A stretch of DNA of 64,000 nucleotides from Clostridiales bacterium. GTDB lineage: Bacteria > Bacillota > Clostridia > Christensenellales > Pumilibacteraceae. Location: positions 22,052 to 86,051 of the forward strand of contig DQGD01000008.1 in the NCBI GenBank assembly GCA_003533505.1, in the 5' to 3' direction. Below, in pieces: positions 7,299 to 15,595 of this stretch; positions within the stretch are counted from its first letter, which is position 1; every line of letters begins with the position of its first letter. The notes beneath the pieces were generated by a model. That model was not told the DNA's origin. It searched no databases and was given only the letters and a program-made list of their open reading frames with translations. Position numbers and translations under genes: made by a program.

Positions 7299-9569
7299 AT
7301 GAGTTTTTCTCTCGACACGCTCAACGAAGAACAATTAAAGCCCGTCATGCAGACGGAGGGCGCCGTGCTCGTCACCGCAGGCGCAGGAAGCGGAAAAACG
7401 AGGCTTCTCACTCACCGCATCGCGCACATCATCGAAGATTTAGGTGTGCCGCCGTACAACGTTCTCGCTATTACGTTTACAAACAAGGCGGCGAACGAGA
7501 TGAGAGAAAGACTTGACAAAATGCTGGAGGGTGACGCTACCGATATTTGGGTGTTCACGTTCCATGCGCTTTGCGTCAGAATACTCAGAAAGTACATTAA
7601 AAATCTCGGCGGTTACAGCTCGAGTTTTTCCATTTACGGCGAGCAGGAAAAGGAGCACTGCGTCAAACGCATTTTGAAAGAAATGCAGCTCGAGGAGGAC
7701 ATAACCAAGCTCGTTATCGCGTCAATTTCCGACGCGAAAAATCAAGGCATGCTTCCCGACGAGTACGCGAAAATTTACTCGTGGAGAGATAATATCGACG
7801 TCATAGCAAAGGCGTACTTCGAGTATGAGAAAGAACTCAAAAAGTCGAACGCGCTGGACTACGACGACCTTCTCAACAAGGCGCTGTACCTACTGAAAAC
7901 CGACGACGAGGCGAGAGAGTACTATCAGAATAAATTCAGGTATATCCACGTTGACGAGTTTCAGGACACCAACATGGTGCAGTACGACATAATCAAAATT
8001 TTGGCGGCAAAGCACGGAAATATCTTTGTCGTGGGTGATGAGGATCAGAGTATTTACGGCTGGCGCGGCGCGAATTTTGCCAATATTTTCAATTTTAAAG
8101 ACGATTTTCCCAAGGTGTCGACCTATAAGCTCGAGCAAAACTACCGCTCGACGAAAAAAATACTCGCGCTTGCGAACAAGATAATTGCGAATAATACCGA
8201 AAGGTTGGATAAAAGACTGTGGACGGAGAACGCCGACGGAGCGGATGTTAAGTACTACGCCGCGCGTTCGGACGGCGACGAAGCCGATTTCGTAGTGCAG
8301 ACGATTTACAATCTTAAAAAGACATACAACTACAAGCTGTCGGATTTTGCTATACTTATGAGAATAAACGCGCTGTCGAGAACGTTCGAGGAACGGTTTA
8401 TGCAGTACGGAGTGCCGCATAAGCTTTACGGCGGCTTCAAGTTCTACGAGCGCAAGGAGGTAAAGGACATTCTCGCGTATCTCAAGATTATCGGAAACCA
8501 CAACGATAACGAGGCGATTGCGAGAGTTATCAATTTTCCCAAGCGAGGCATAGGCGACGGCACCGTGCAGCAACTTATGAATTACGCCGAAGTGAACGGC
8601 AAAAGCCTTTACGACGTGATATTCACGCTGGACAAAAACGAAGATTTGCCGACGGGAGTGATAAAAAAGGTTTTGCCGTTTACCAACGTTTTGCAGTGCA
8701 TAGACAACGCGTATAAGACGGGTTGCTCGCTATTCGACCTCACATGCTACATAATCCGAGCAGGCGGTTTCAAGGAGTTCTACGCCGAAAATACCGAGGA
8801 CAACGAGGCGCGTAAAAACAATATCCGCGAGCTCGCGCACGGTATCGAGCAATTCGAGCAGGCAAATCCCACGGCAGGCTTGGACGAATATCTGCAACAG
8901 ATTTCGCTGTACAGCGACCTCGACGAAATGGACGAAGCAGGAGATTGCGTGAGCATAGCGACAATCCACTCGGCTAAAGGACTCGAGTTTAAGGTTGTAT
9001 TTGTCGTAGGACTCGAGGACGGTATTTTCCCTGATTCGAGGCGAGCGGAGGACAAGACCGAAAAGGAAGAGGAGCGTCGGCTTATGTACGTCGCGATAAC
9101 GCGCGCGAAAGAGAGGTTGTATCTCACCCGTGCGAAATCGCGCTTCCGTTTCGGCGAACGAAAGGAGGCAATGCCGTCCGAATTTTTGCGCGAAGCAGGA
9201 TTTGAGGATGAAAAGCCCAAGGAGAGCGCATACTCGCATTATTCGGGGCGGTACGACAGCTATCGCGGCGAGCGCTCGTACTCGTCCTACGGTAGCTCTT
9301 ACAACAGCGAAGAGGTGCCCGTGTACACGCCGCAGCCCAAGGTAAACACAAAGCCCGTGGTAACAAAGATAACCGCACCCGAGAAGAAACAGCAAAAGGA
9401 CTTGTCGAAGTTCGCGGCAGGGTGCAGGGTAAAGCATAAAAAGTTCGGCGTGGGCACGGTTGTCAATCTCGATACGTCCGGCGAGCCGTTTGCAGAGGTC
9501 GAATTCGACGGAATCGGCAGGCTTAAGCTTCTTTTGGCTTATGCTCCGCTCGAACCGCTTGAAAACTAA
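7299..9569 (+). CDS. pcrA: ATP-dependent DNA helicase PcrA (UvrD family)
   Basis: 756-residue superfamily 1A helicase, 3'-5' on DNA, acting in nucleotide excision repair and removal of RNA polymerase or recombinases. Walker A is AGAGSGKT with the lysine at residue 33. Walker B DEFQDTN, motif III GDEDQSIYGWRGA, motif IV EQNYRST and motif VI VAITRAKERL are all present. The C-terminal 55 residues (GCRVKHKKFGVGTVV onward) are the Tudor-like domain that contacts RNA polymerase, separated by a Tyr/Ser-rich linker. The ATG at 7299 follows AAGGA and gives the family N-terminus (LDTLNEEQ); the upstream in-frame extension reads through a leader hairpin. ligA follows, the usual pcrA-ligA pair. Confidence 0.97.
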   Translation: MSFSLDTLNEEQLKPVMQTEGAVLVTAGAGSGKTRLLTHRIAHIIEDLGVPPYNVLAITFTNKAANEMRERLDKMLEGDATDIWVFTFHALCVRILRKYIKNLGGYSSSFSIYGEQEKEHCVKRILKEMQLEEDITKLVIASISDAKNQGMLPDEYAKIYSWRDNIDVIAKAYFEYEKELKKSNALDYDDLLNKALYLLKTDDEAREYYQNKFRYIHVDEFQDTNMVQYDIIKILAAKHGNIFVVGDEDQSIYGWRGANFANIFNFKDDFPKVSTYKLEQNYRSTKKILALANKIIANNTERLDKRLWTENADGADVKYYAARSDGDEADFVVQTIYNLKKTYNYKLSDFAILMRINALSRTFEERFMQYGVPHKLYGGFKFYERKEVKDILAYLKIIGNHNDNEAIARVINFPKRGIGDGTVQQLMNYAEVNGKSLYDVIFTLDKNEDLPTGVIKKVLPFTNVLQCIDNAYKTGCSLFDLTCYIIRAGGFKEFYAENTEDNEARKNNIRELAHGIEQFEQANPTAGLDEYLQQISLYSDLDEMDEAGDCVSIATIHSAKGLEFKVVFVVGLEDGIFPDSRRAEDKTEKEEERRLMYVAITRAKERLYLTRAKSRFRFGERKEAMPSEFLREAGFEDEKPKESAYSHYSGRYDSYRGERSYSSYGSSYNSEEVPVYTPQPKVNTKPVVTKITAPEKKQQKDLSKFAAGCRVKHKKFGVGTVVNLDTSGEPFAEVEFDGIGRLKLLLAYAPLEPLEN

Positions 9570-9627
9570 TAAAACAGGAAATTTCCGTTTGAGGACGATA
9601 TATAATTATCAAAAGGCGGTGTAAAAA

Positions 9628-11565
9628 ATGAGCTCCGACGAAAGAATGAAAGAGCTGGTGAAGCTTCTTAACAAATATGCGTATCAGTACTATGTTCTGG
9701 ACGAACCGACGGTTGCCGACGTGCAGTACGACGCGCTCTACAACGAACTTTCGGCGCTTGAAAAGGAAACGGGTATAGTACTTCCCGATTCTCCCACGCG
9801 CAAAATCGGCGGCGACCCCATCAAGGAGTTTGCGCCGCACAAACACATAAAAAAGCTGTACAGCCTAGATAAGTGCAACAGCTATGACGAGCTTCGCGAG
9901 TGGAGCGAAAAGATTAAAAAGGTAGCGCCGGACGCGGTGTATACGCTCGAGTATAAGCTGGACGGGTTGACGCTGTGCTTAACCTATGAAAACGGCTACT
10001 TTAATGGCGCGGCGACGCGCGGCAACGGCGAAGTGGGCGAGGACGTGACTGCGCAGGTTTCAACGATAAAATCCATTCCGCTTTCTGTGCCGTATAAGGG
10101 TGTTTTCGAGGCTCAGGGTGAGGGAATAATGCGACTGAGTGCGCTGAAAAAATACAACGAAACGGCTGTGGAACCGCTGAAAAACGCACGGAACGGAGTT
10201 GCCGGAGCGATAAGAAATCTCGACCCGAAGGTTACTGCTTCGAGAAATCTCGATATTATTTTCTATAACGTCAACTACATAGAGAGCGAAAATATAGCTT
10301 CTCAACGCGAGAATATTGACTTCCTGAAACGGAATTCATTCAAAACCGATATGTTATTCGTCACGGCTGACATCGAGGAGATAATTAAGAAAATCGATTC
10401 CGTCGACCGCAAATCGCTGGATTTTCTCATCGACGGAATGGTTATCAAGGTTGACGATTTGGCACTCAGGGAACGGCTGGGTTATACGGACAAGTTTCCG
10501 CGCTGGGCGATTGCCTACAAGTTTGAAGCGGAGGAAACGACGACCATTCTCGAGGACGTGCAATGGAACGTCGGGCGCACGGGCAAGCTTACGCCGCTGG
10601 CAATTCTCGAGCCCGTGGAGCTTTGCGGAGCCACTATTCGCCGCGCAACGCTCAACAATTACGACGATATTCAGCGAAAAAAAGTCAAAATCGGCAGCAG
10701 AGTTTTTATTCGCAGGTCGAACGACGTAATCCCCGAGATTTTAGGCGTTTCCGAGGACAACGGCGGCAAGGAAATTCCCGTTCCCACCGTGTGCCCCGCG
10801 TGCGGAAGCGACTTGGTGCGCGACGGCGCTCACATTTATTGCCCGAACGAGGGCGACTGTCCGCCGCAGATAATCGGCAGACTGACGCACTTCGCCGAAA
10901 AGGACTGCATGGATATTCGCGGCGTTTCGGAAAAATCAATCGAGGGACTTCACGAAAAGCTGGGAGTAAGATTCCCCACCGATTTGTACTCGTTGACAAG
11001 GGACGACCTCGCGCGGCTAGACGGCTTCAAGGACAAAAAGATTGATAACTTCCTTGCTTCCGTCGAGAAGAGCAAGTCCGTTCCGCTCGACAGATTCATA
11101 AACGCGCTGGGCATCGAAAACATCGGCAAAAAATCCGCTCGCGACCTCGCCGAACGGTTCGGCTCGATTTCCGAGCTCATGAAAGCCGACGAGGCTACGC
11201 TTGTCGAAGTGGACGAAATAGGCGATATCGTAGCTGAATCGATAACGTCCTATTTTGGAAAACACGGCTGGCTTATCGAAAAGTTTAAGGAAATAGGCAT
11301 TGACCCGAAGTTTAACGTCGTCAAGCCCACGGGCGGCGTACTGACGGGCAAAAAGCTGGTACTGACGGGTACGCTTCCCACGCTTACGAGAACTGAAGCG
11401 ACGGAGCTAATCGAAAAAGCCGGCGGAACTACGTCGTCGTCGGTATCGAAAAGCACCGATTATGTGCTTGCCGGTGAAAACGCGGGCTCGAAGCTTGACA
11501 AGGCGCGTTCGCTCGGCGTGAAAATCATAACCGAGAACGAGCTTTTGGCAATGATTAACGGCTGA
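9628..11565 (+). CDS. ligA: NAD-dependent DNA ligase LigA
   Basis: 645-residue bacterial ligase that seals nicks during replication and repair using NAD. The Ia domain has YAYQYYVLDEPTVADVQYD. The adenylated lysine is K110 in EYKLDG. The nucleotidyltransferase and OB domains follow. A four-cysteine zinc finger begins at C389 (CPACGSDLV and the following CPNEGDCP). Helix-hairpin-helix repeats follow, with a C-terminal BRCT domain (about 565-645, GVLTGKKLVLTGTLPT). Start: ATG after GGCGGTG. It lies 58 bases after pcrA. A TATAAT at 9601-9606 could mark a weak extra promoter but lacks a matching -35. Confidence 0.98.
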   Translation: MSSDERMKELVKLLNKYAYQYYVLDEPTVADVQYDALYNELSALEKETGIVLPDSPTRKIGGDPIKEFAPHKHIKKLYSLDKCNSYDELREWSEKIKKVAPDAVYTLEYKLDGLTLCLTYENGYFNGAATRGNGEVGEDVTAQVSTIKSIPLSVPYKGVFEAQGEGIMRLSALKKYNETAVEPLKNARNGVAGAIRNLDPKVTASRNLDIIFYNVNYIESENIASQRENIDFLKRNSFKTDMLFVTADIEEIIKKIDSVDRKSLDFLIDGMVIKVDDLALRERLGYTDKFPRWAIAYKFEAEETTTILEDVQWNVGRTGKLTPLAILEPVELCGATIRRATLNNYDDIQRKKVKIGSRVFIRRSNDVIPEILGVSEDNGGKEIPVPTVCPACGSDLVRDGAHIYCPNEGDCPPQIIGRLTHFAEKDCMDIRGVSEKSIEGLHEKLGVRFPTDLYSLTRDDLARLDGFKDKKIDNFLASVEKSKSVPLDRFINALGIENIGKKSARDLAERFGSISELMKADEATLVEVDEIGDIVAESITSYFGKHGWLIEKFKEIGIDPKFNVVKPTGGVLTGKKLVLTGTLPTLTRTEATELIEKAGGTTSSSVSKSTDYVLAGENAGSKLDKARSLGVKIITENELLAMING

Positions 11566-11604
11566 AAAATTAGCGACATTCGGATAAATTTCGCTTGCAA
11601 ACAG

Positions 11605-11633
11605 TTGAAATTTTTGACGGACAATGCTATACT
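11605..11633 (+). promoter_or_regulatory. Promoter placing transcription start at the next gene's ATG
   Basis: TTGAAA (11605-11610), 17-bp spacer and TATACT (11628-11633), with an extended -10 TGC just upstream. The expected start is near 11640, only about four bases before the ATG at 11644. Confidence 0.8.
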
Positions 11634-11643
11634 TATAGGTACA

Positions 11644-12627
11644 ATGAAGTCAGGCAAGCTCACAACGCAAGAATTACGCGAAAACGTGCTCGATAAGATC
11701 GTCAGGTTTCGCCCCGAGGTTCTACTTTCGGCGGCTCTCGGCGAGGACTGCGCGGCGCTGTCGATTGACGACGCGATACTCGTTTCGTCTGACCCGATAA
11801 CCGCCGTAATCGAGAACGAAAAGCTGGGCGCGCTGTGCGTCACCGTCTGCTGTAATGACGTTGCGGCTAACGGCGGAGAAGCGGTAGCAATGACCTTGAC
11901 GATAATTATGCCCGAAAGCTGTAACGCGCGCGACGTCGGCGTCATCATGGACGGCGCGACTGCCGAAGCAAAGCGGCTGGGCGTGGAAATCGTGGGCGGT
12001 CACACGGAGTTTTCCGATTGCGTGGTGCGCCCGATAGTGTCCGGAACTGCAATCGGCAGAACAAAGCGCGTGCTGAAAAAATCCGATTTGCGCGTCGGCG
12101 ACAAGCTTTTCGTCACGAAATCGCTCGCGCTCGAAGGTACCTGTATTCTTGCGGACATCGTAAAGCCGAAGCTTACCGAGTGCGAAAAACGTGAACTTGA
12201 GGGTTTTAACTCATCGTTGTCGGTGTCGCGCGAATCCGCCGTGCTGTCCGGGCTCGGATGCGTTTCGGCAATGCACGACGTGACGGAGGGCGGCGTACTT
12301 GGCGCGGTTGCGGAGATTTGCTTTTCGACGGGCGTGGGAGGCGTGCTCTACGAGGATAAGATGCCGGTCGCGGAGCTTACCGCGAGATTGTGTCAAGAAA
12401 ACGGCGTAAATCCGCTCAGGCTCATTTCCAGCGGCAGCATGCTTGTCGCGGTGAGAGACGACGAAACCGAGGCGAGAGAAGCGATTGAAAAGCTCGGGTA
12501 CGCGTTCACGCGCATCGGCGAAATAACCGGCGGCAAGGACGTGGTTTTGATTAAATCAGACGGCACGACGGAAAACGTAGACGTTCTTCCCGACGAATTA
12601 TACAAGTTTTCAGGAGAAAGTAAATGA
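11644..12627 (+). CDS. AIR-synthase-related protein (HypE-like fold)
   Basis: 327-residue protein of the PurM/HypE/SelD/ThiL ATP-binding superfamily. The N-terminal AIRS domain has GEDCAALSIDDAILVSSDPI and CCNDVAANGGEAVAM, the ATP and metal region. The C-terminal AIRS_C domain has AMHDVTEGGVLGA and the Gly/Ser-rich ISSGSMLVAV. Such proteins are often named HypE, but true HypE ends in a conserved cysteine that carries the carbamoyl/cyano group. This one ends KFSGESK without it and has no hyp genes nearby, so hydrogenase maturation is unlikely. The substrate is unknown. The ATG gives the expected MKSGKLTTQEL start, has no Shine-Dalgarno sequence, and lies about four bases from the predicted transcription start. 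It overlaps yicC (ATGA). Confidence 0.85.
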   Translation: MKSGKLTTQELRENVLDKIVRFRPEVLLSAALGEDCAALSIDDAILVSSDPITAVIENEKLGALCVTVCCNDVAANGGEAVAMTLTIIMPESCNARDVGVIMDGATAEAKRLGVEIVGGHTEFSDCVVRPIVSGTAIGRTKRVLKKSDLRVGDKLFVTKSLALEGTCILADIVKPKLTECEKRELEGFNSSLSVSRESAVLSGLGCVSAMHDVTEGGVLGAVAEICFSTGVGGVLYEDKMPVAELTARLCQENGVNPLRLISSGSMLVAVRDDETEAREAIEKLGYAFTRIGEITGGKDVVLIKSDGTTENVDVLPDELYKFSGESK

Positions 12628-13499
12628 ACAGCATGACCGGCTACGGCAAATTCGTCGTTACCGAACAGGACAGACAAGTGACCATAGAAATGAAATCTGT
12701 CAACAACAGGTTTCTGGAGATAAACTGTCGAGTGCCGAAATCGTTGTCCGTGGTTGAGGACGCGGTAAAACGCGCCGTGAAAAAACACCTTCGCCGCGGT
12801 AGCGTGGACGTATTCTTCAACTATGAAAACAATTCGCCCGAGGGCAAGGTGCTGACCGTGGACGACGCGCTTGCGTCCGCCTACGTCGAAGCGGCAAAAA
12901 AGCTCTCGGAGACATACGGACTTGAAAACACGTTTACAGTCACCGACCTTATGCGGACGAGCGACGTAATCAAAATCGATTCCGAGGAGGACGACGAACA
13001 GCTTCTTAAAACGCTTGTCGAAAAGTGCGCGGAGGGCGCCGCCGCCGAGCTCAGCCGCATGCGAGCCGTCGAGGGCGAAACGATACGCGACGATTTAAGT
13101 AAGCTTATCGGCAATATCGATTCGGCACTGTCAAAAGCCGAAGCTCGCGCGCCTATGGTCGTCGAGGACTATTCGGCAAGGCTGAAAACGAGAATCGACG
13201 AGCTTTTGGACGGCGTGGCGATTGACGAAGCCAGGCTTGCAAACGAGGTTGCGTTCTTTGCCGACAAGGCGGACGTCAATGAGGAAATCTCGCGGCTTCA
13301 CTCGCACATAGCCCAGTTCCGCGCCGCGCTCGATGCCGACGGTCAGCAGGGAAGAAACCTCGACTTTTTGTCGCAGGAGATAGGCAGGGAAATAAACACG
13401 ATGGGCTCGAAGTCCAACGATACGGAGCTTACGAACATCGTGATTTATATGAAAAACGAGCTGGAAAAAATCAAGGAGCAAATCCGTAACGTCGAATAA
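12624..13499 (+). CDS. yicC: YicC family endoribonuclease
   Basis: 291-residue YicC-type protein. The signature N-terminus NSMTGYGK is followed by VEMKSVNNRFLEI-type sequence, here TIEMKSVNNRFLEIN, and the C-terminal half carries the DUF1732 region with GREINTMGSKSNDTE. Members are described as endoribonucleases with roles in RNA turnover. The ATG overlaps the preceding stop (ATGA) and GGAG lies upstream. In many Bacillota yicC is followed by remA and then gmk; here gmk comes directly after 34 bases. Confidence 0.95.
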   Translation: MNSMTGYGKFVVTEQDRQVTIEMKSVNNRFLEINCRVPKSLSVVEDAVKRAVKKHLRRGSVDVFFNYENNSPEGKVLTVDDALASAYVEAAKKLSETYGLENTFTVTDLMRTSDVIKIDSEEDDEQLLKTLVEKCAEGAAAELSRMRAVEGETIRDDLSKLIGNIDSALSKAEARAPMVVEDYSARLKTRIDELLDGVAIDEARLANEVAFFADKADVNEEISRLHSHIAQFRAALDADGQQGRNLDFLSQEIGREINTMGSKSNDTELTNIVIYMKNELEKIKEQIRNVE

Positions 13500-13533
13500 G
13501 CGGCGAGCGGAACGCAACACGGAGGATAAGTTT

Positions 13534-14148
13534 ATGAAACGAAAAGGCTTGCTCATCGTAATATCGGGTCCGAGCGGAGCCGGAAAGGGCACGGTTTACA
13601 ACGAGGTGCTTGCTCGCCGCCCCGAAATCAGACGTTCGGTTTCGGTTACGACTCGCGCGCCGCGCAAGGGCGAAATCGACGGAGTGCATTACTACTTCAA
13701 GACCGTCGAGGAATATCAGAGAATGATTGCCAACGGCGAGTTTCTTGAAACGGCTTCCGTTTACAGCAATTATTACGGAACGCCCAAAGCGCCCGTTTAC
13801 GAGATGCTGGCGGACGGCAACGATGTCATGTTTGAAATCGACACGCTGGGCGCGAAGCAAATCAAGCAGATTTACCCCGAAGCGGTTACGATATTTATCA
13901 TTCCCCCGTCTTTTGAGATTCTGGAACAGAGGCTCAGAGCCCGCGGCACCGACTCCGAGGACAGCATAGTGCGCCGTCTGTCGTGCGCCAAGAGCGAGCT
14001 CGCCAAATACCGCCAATTCGATTACATCGTTTTCAACGACGAGATTGAGCCGGCAATCGAGCGCGTTCTGGCGATTATCGACGCGGAGAAGAGCCGTATA
14101 TCGCGAAACGAAGACGCGATTAAGGAATATCTTGCGACTCGCAAGTAA
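13534..14148 (+). CDS. gmk: Guanylate kinase
   Basis: 204-residue enzyme that phosphorylates GMP (and dGMP) to GDP with ATP. The P-loop is SGPSGAGKGT near residue 11; the GMP-binding segment has SVTTRAPRKGEIDGVHYYF; the lid region and RLSCAKSEL follow. Length and motifs are typical. The ATG is preceded by GGAGGATAAG. It sits in the yicC-gmk-rpoZ-coaBC-priA order conserved across Bacillota. Confidence 0.97.
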   Translation: MKRKGLLIVISGPSGAGKGTVYNEVLARRPEIRRSVSVTTRAPRKGEIDGVHYYFKTVEEYQRMIANGEFLETASVYSNYYGTPKAPVYEMLADGNDVMFEIDTLGAKQIKQIYPEAVTIFIIPPSFEILEQRLRARGTDSEDSIVRRLSCAKSELAKYRQFDYIVFNDEIEPAIERVLAIIDAEKSRISRNEDAIKEYLATRK

Positions 14149-14212
14149 GGCATTTCGCAAGTAAAAGCATTGACAAAAATAGAAATTCATTTTTAAGGAG
14201 ATATAAACCGTT

Positions 14213-14410
14213 ATGATGATTGACCCCCCTATCGATAAGCTGATTACCAAGGTAGGTTGCAAGTATGCGCTGGTAAGCGTAACCGCAAAGCGCGCGAGAT
14301 ACCTTCTCGACAAGCGTTCCGAAATGCTGGACGCTACGAAGATTAACCCCGTAACGTATGCAGCTAAGGAGCTTTACGACGGCAGAGTGGAAGCCCGAGT
14401 AGAGGAATAA
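14213..14410 (+). CDS. rpoZ: RNA polymerase omega subunit
   Basis: 65-residue omega subunit that stabilises the beta-prime subunit and assists assembly. It begins MMIDPPIDKLITKVGCKYALV, has the core AKRARYL and ends with NPVTYAAKELYDGRV, the family pattern. It is on the short side, as in many Clostridia. TAAGGAG lies 12 bases before the first ATG; the second ATG at 14216 is equally possible. coaBC begins three bases after the stop. Confidence 0.95.
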   Translation: MMIDPPIDKLITKVGCKYALVSVTAKRARYLLDKRSEMLDATKINPVTYAAKELYDGRVEARVEE

Positions 14411-14413
14411 TCC

Positions 14414-15595
14414 GTGAAGCTTGACGGCAAGAACATAGTAATAGGAGTGACGGGCGGCATCGCGGCATATAAAGTATGCTACGTAGTTTCCGCGTTGAAA
14501 AAATCGGGCGCGAACGTCTTTGTAATAATGACGAAGAATGCGACCGAGTTCGTTCGTCCTCTTACTTATGAAACCTTGTCGGGAAACCGAGTAATAGTAG
14601 ACACGTTCGACCGCGACTTCGAGTGGGAAGTGGAGCATGTTTCGCTGGCGAAAAAAGCCGATTTGTTTTTAGTCGCTCCGTGTACCGCCGATTTTGCAGG
14701 TAAGCTCTCAGGCGGCATAGCCGACGATTTTTTATCGACCACCGCAATGGCGATGAAATGTCCGATTGTGCTCGCGCCTGCGATGAACACCAATATGCTG
14801 ACGAGCGCCGCGTACAAGGCGAACGAGGCGGTTTTGCGCTCGCGCGGCGTGCTGTTTATCGAGCCCGGCTCGGGGCGTCTCGCCTGCGGCGACGACGGCA
14901 AAGGCAGACTTGCCGAGCCAGACGAAATAGTGCGCTTTGTGACCGACGTCTTATTACCTAAGCAGGATTACGAAGGAAAGACCGTGCTCGTTACGGCTGG
15001 CGGCACGAGCGAACCTATCGACCCCGTGCGCTTTATCACAAACCGCTCCAGCGGCAAAATGGGCGTTGCGATTGCCGAAAAGGCGGCTATGAGAGGCGCA
15101 AACGTAATTCTCGTCGCCGGCAATATATCCGTTCCCGTTCCGAGCGGAATAAGACGAGCGGACGTTTCCACAACCGCGGAAATGTACGACGCCGTAATGA
15201 AATACTTGCCCGAAGCCGATTATATTGTAAAAGCAGCCGCGCCTGCCGATTACGCAGTCGAGACGTTTTCCGACAAAAAAATTAAAGCCGAAACGCTGAC
15301 GCTTAAGCTCAAGAAAAATCCCGACATTGCGGCGGCGGTCGGTAAAATCAAAGGCGATAAAAAGCTAATAATTTTCAGCGCGGAAACCGATAACTGCGAC
15401 AAGAACGCGCGTGAGAAAATGGCGAAGAAAAACGCCGATATGGTAGTTCTAAACGACGTGACAAAGCCCGGCGCAGGCTTCAATACCGACACGAATATAG
15501 TGACGATAATGACAAAAAGCACAAAAGAAGAGCTTCCCGTTATGGAAAAGTCCGCGCTCGCCGATATTTTGCTGGACAGGATAATTGAATTATAG
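14414..15595 (+). CDS. coaBC: Bifunctional CoaBC (phosphopantothenate-cysteine ligase / PPC decarboxylase)
   Basis: 393-residue fusion for two steps of coenzyme A synthesis. The N-terminal flavoprotein decarboxylase (CoaC, about 1-185) has GVTGGIAAYK, the catalytic-His segment WEVEHVSLAKKADL, APAMNTNM and the substrate-lid cysteine in RLACGDDGKGR. The C-terminal ligase (CoaB) has VTAGGTSEPIDPVRFITNRS and KAAAPADY. The start is GTG at 14414, directly after rpoZ. The priA ATG begins immediately after its TAG stop. The rpoZ-coaBC-priA order is widely conserved. Confidence 0.96.
   Translation: MKLDGKNIVIGVTGGIAAYKVCYVVSALKKSGANVFVIMTKNATEFVRPLTYETLSGNRVIVDTFDRDFEWEVEHVSLAKKADLFLVAPCTADFAGKLSGGIADDFLSTTAMAMKCPIVLAPAMNTNMLTSAAYKANEAVLRSRGVLFIEPGSGRLACGDDGKGRLAEPDEIVRFVTDVLLPKQDYEGKTVLVTAGGTSEPIDPVRFITNRSSGKMGVAIAEKAAMRGANVILVAGNISVPVPSGIRRADVSTTAEMYDAVMKYLPEADYIVKAAAPADYAVETFSDKKIKAETLTLKLKKNPDIAAAVGKIKGDKKLIIFSAETDNCDKNAREKMAKKNADMVVLNDVTKPGAGFNTDTNIVTIMTKSTKEELPVMEKSALADILLDRIIEL

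Noticed and set aside
9571..9606. Dedicated ligA promoter
   Set aside because: A TATAAT is present at 9601-9606, but there is no acceptable -35 at 16-18 bp; TTGAGG lies only 6 bp away.
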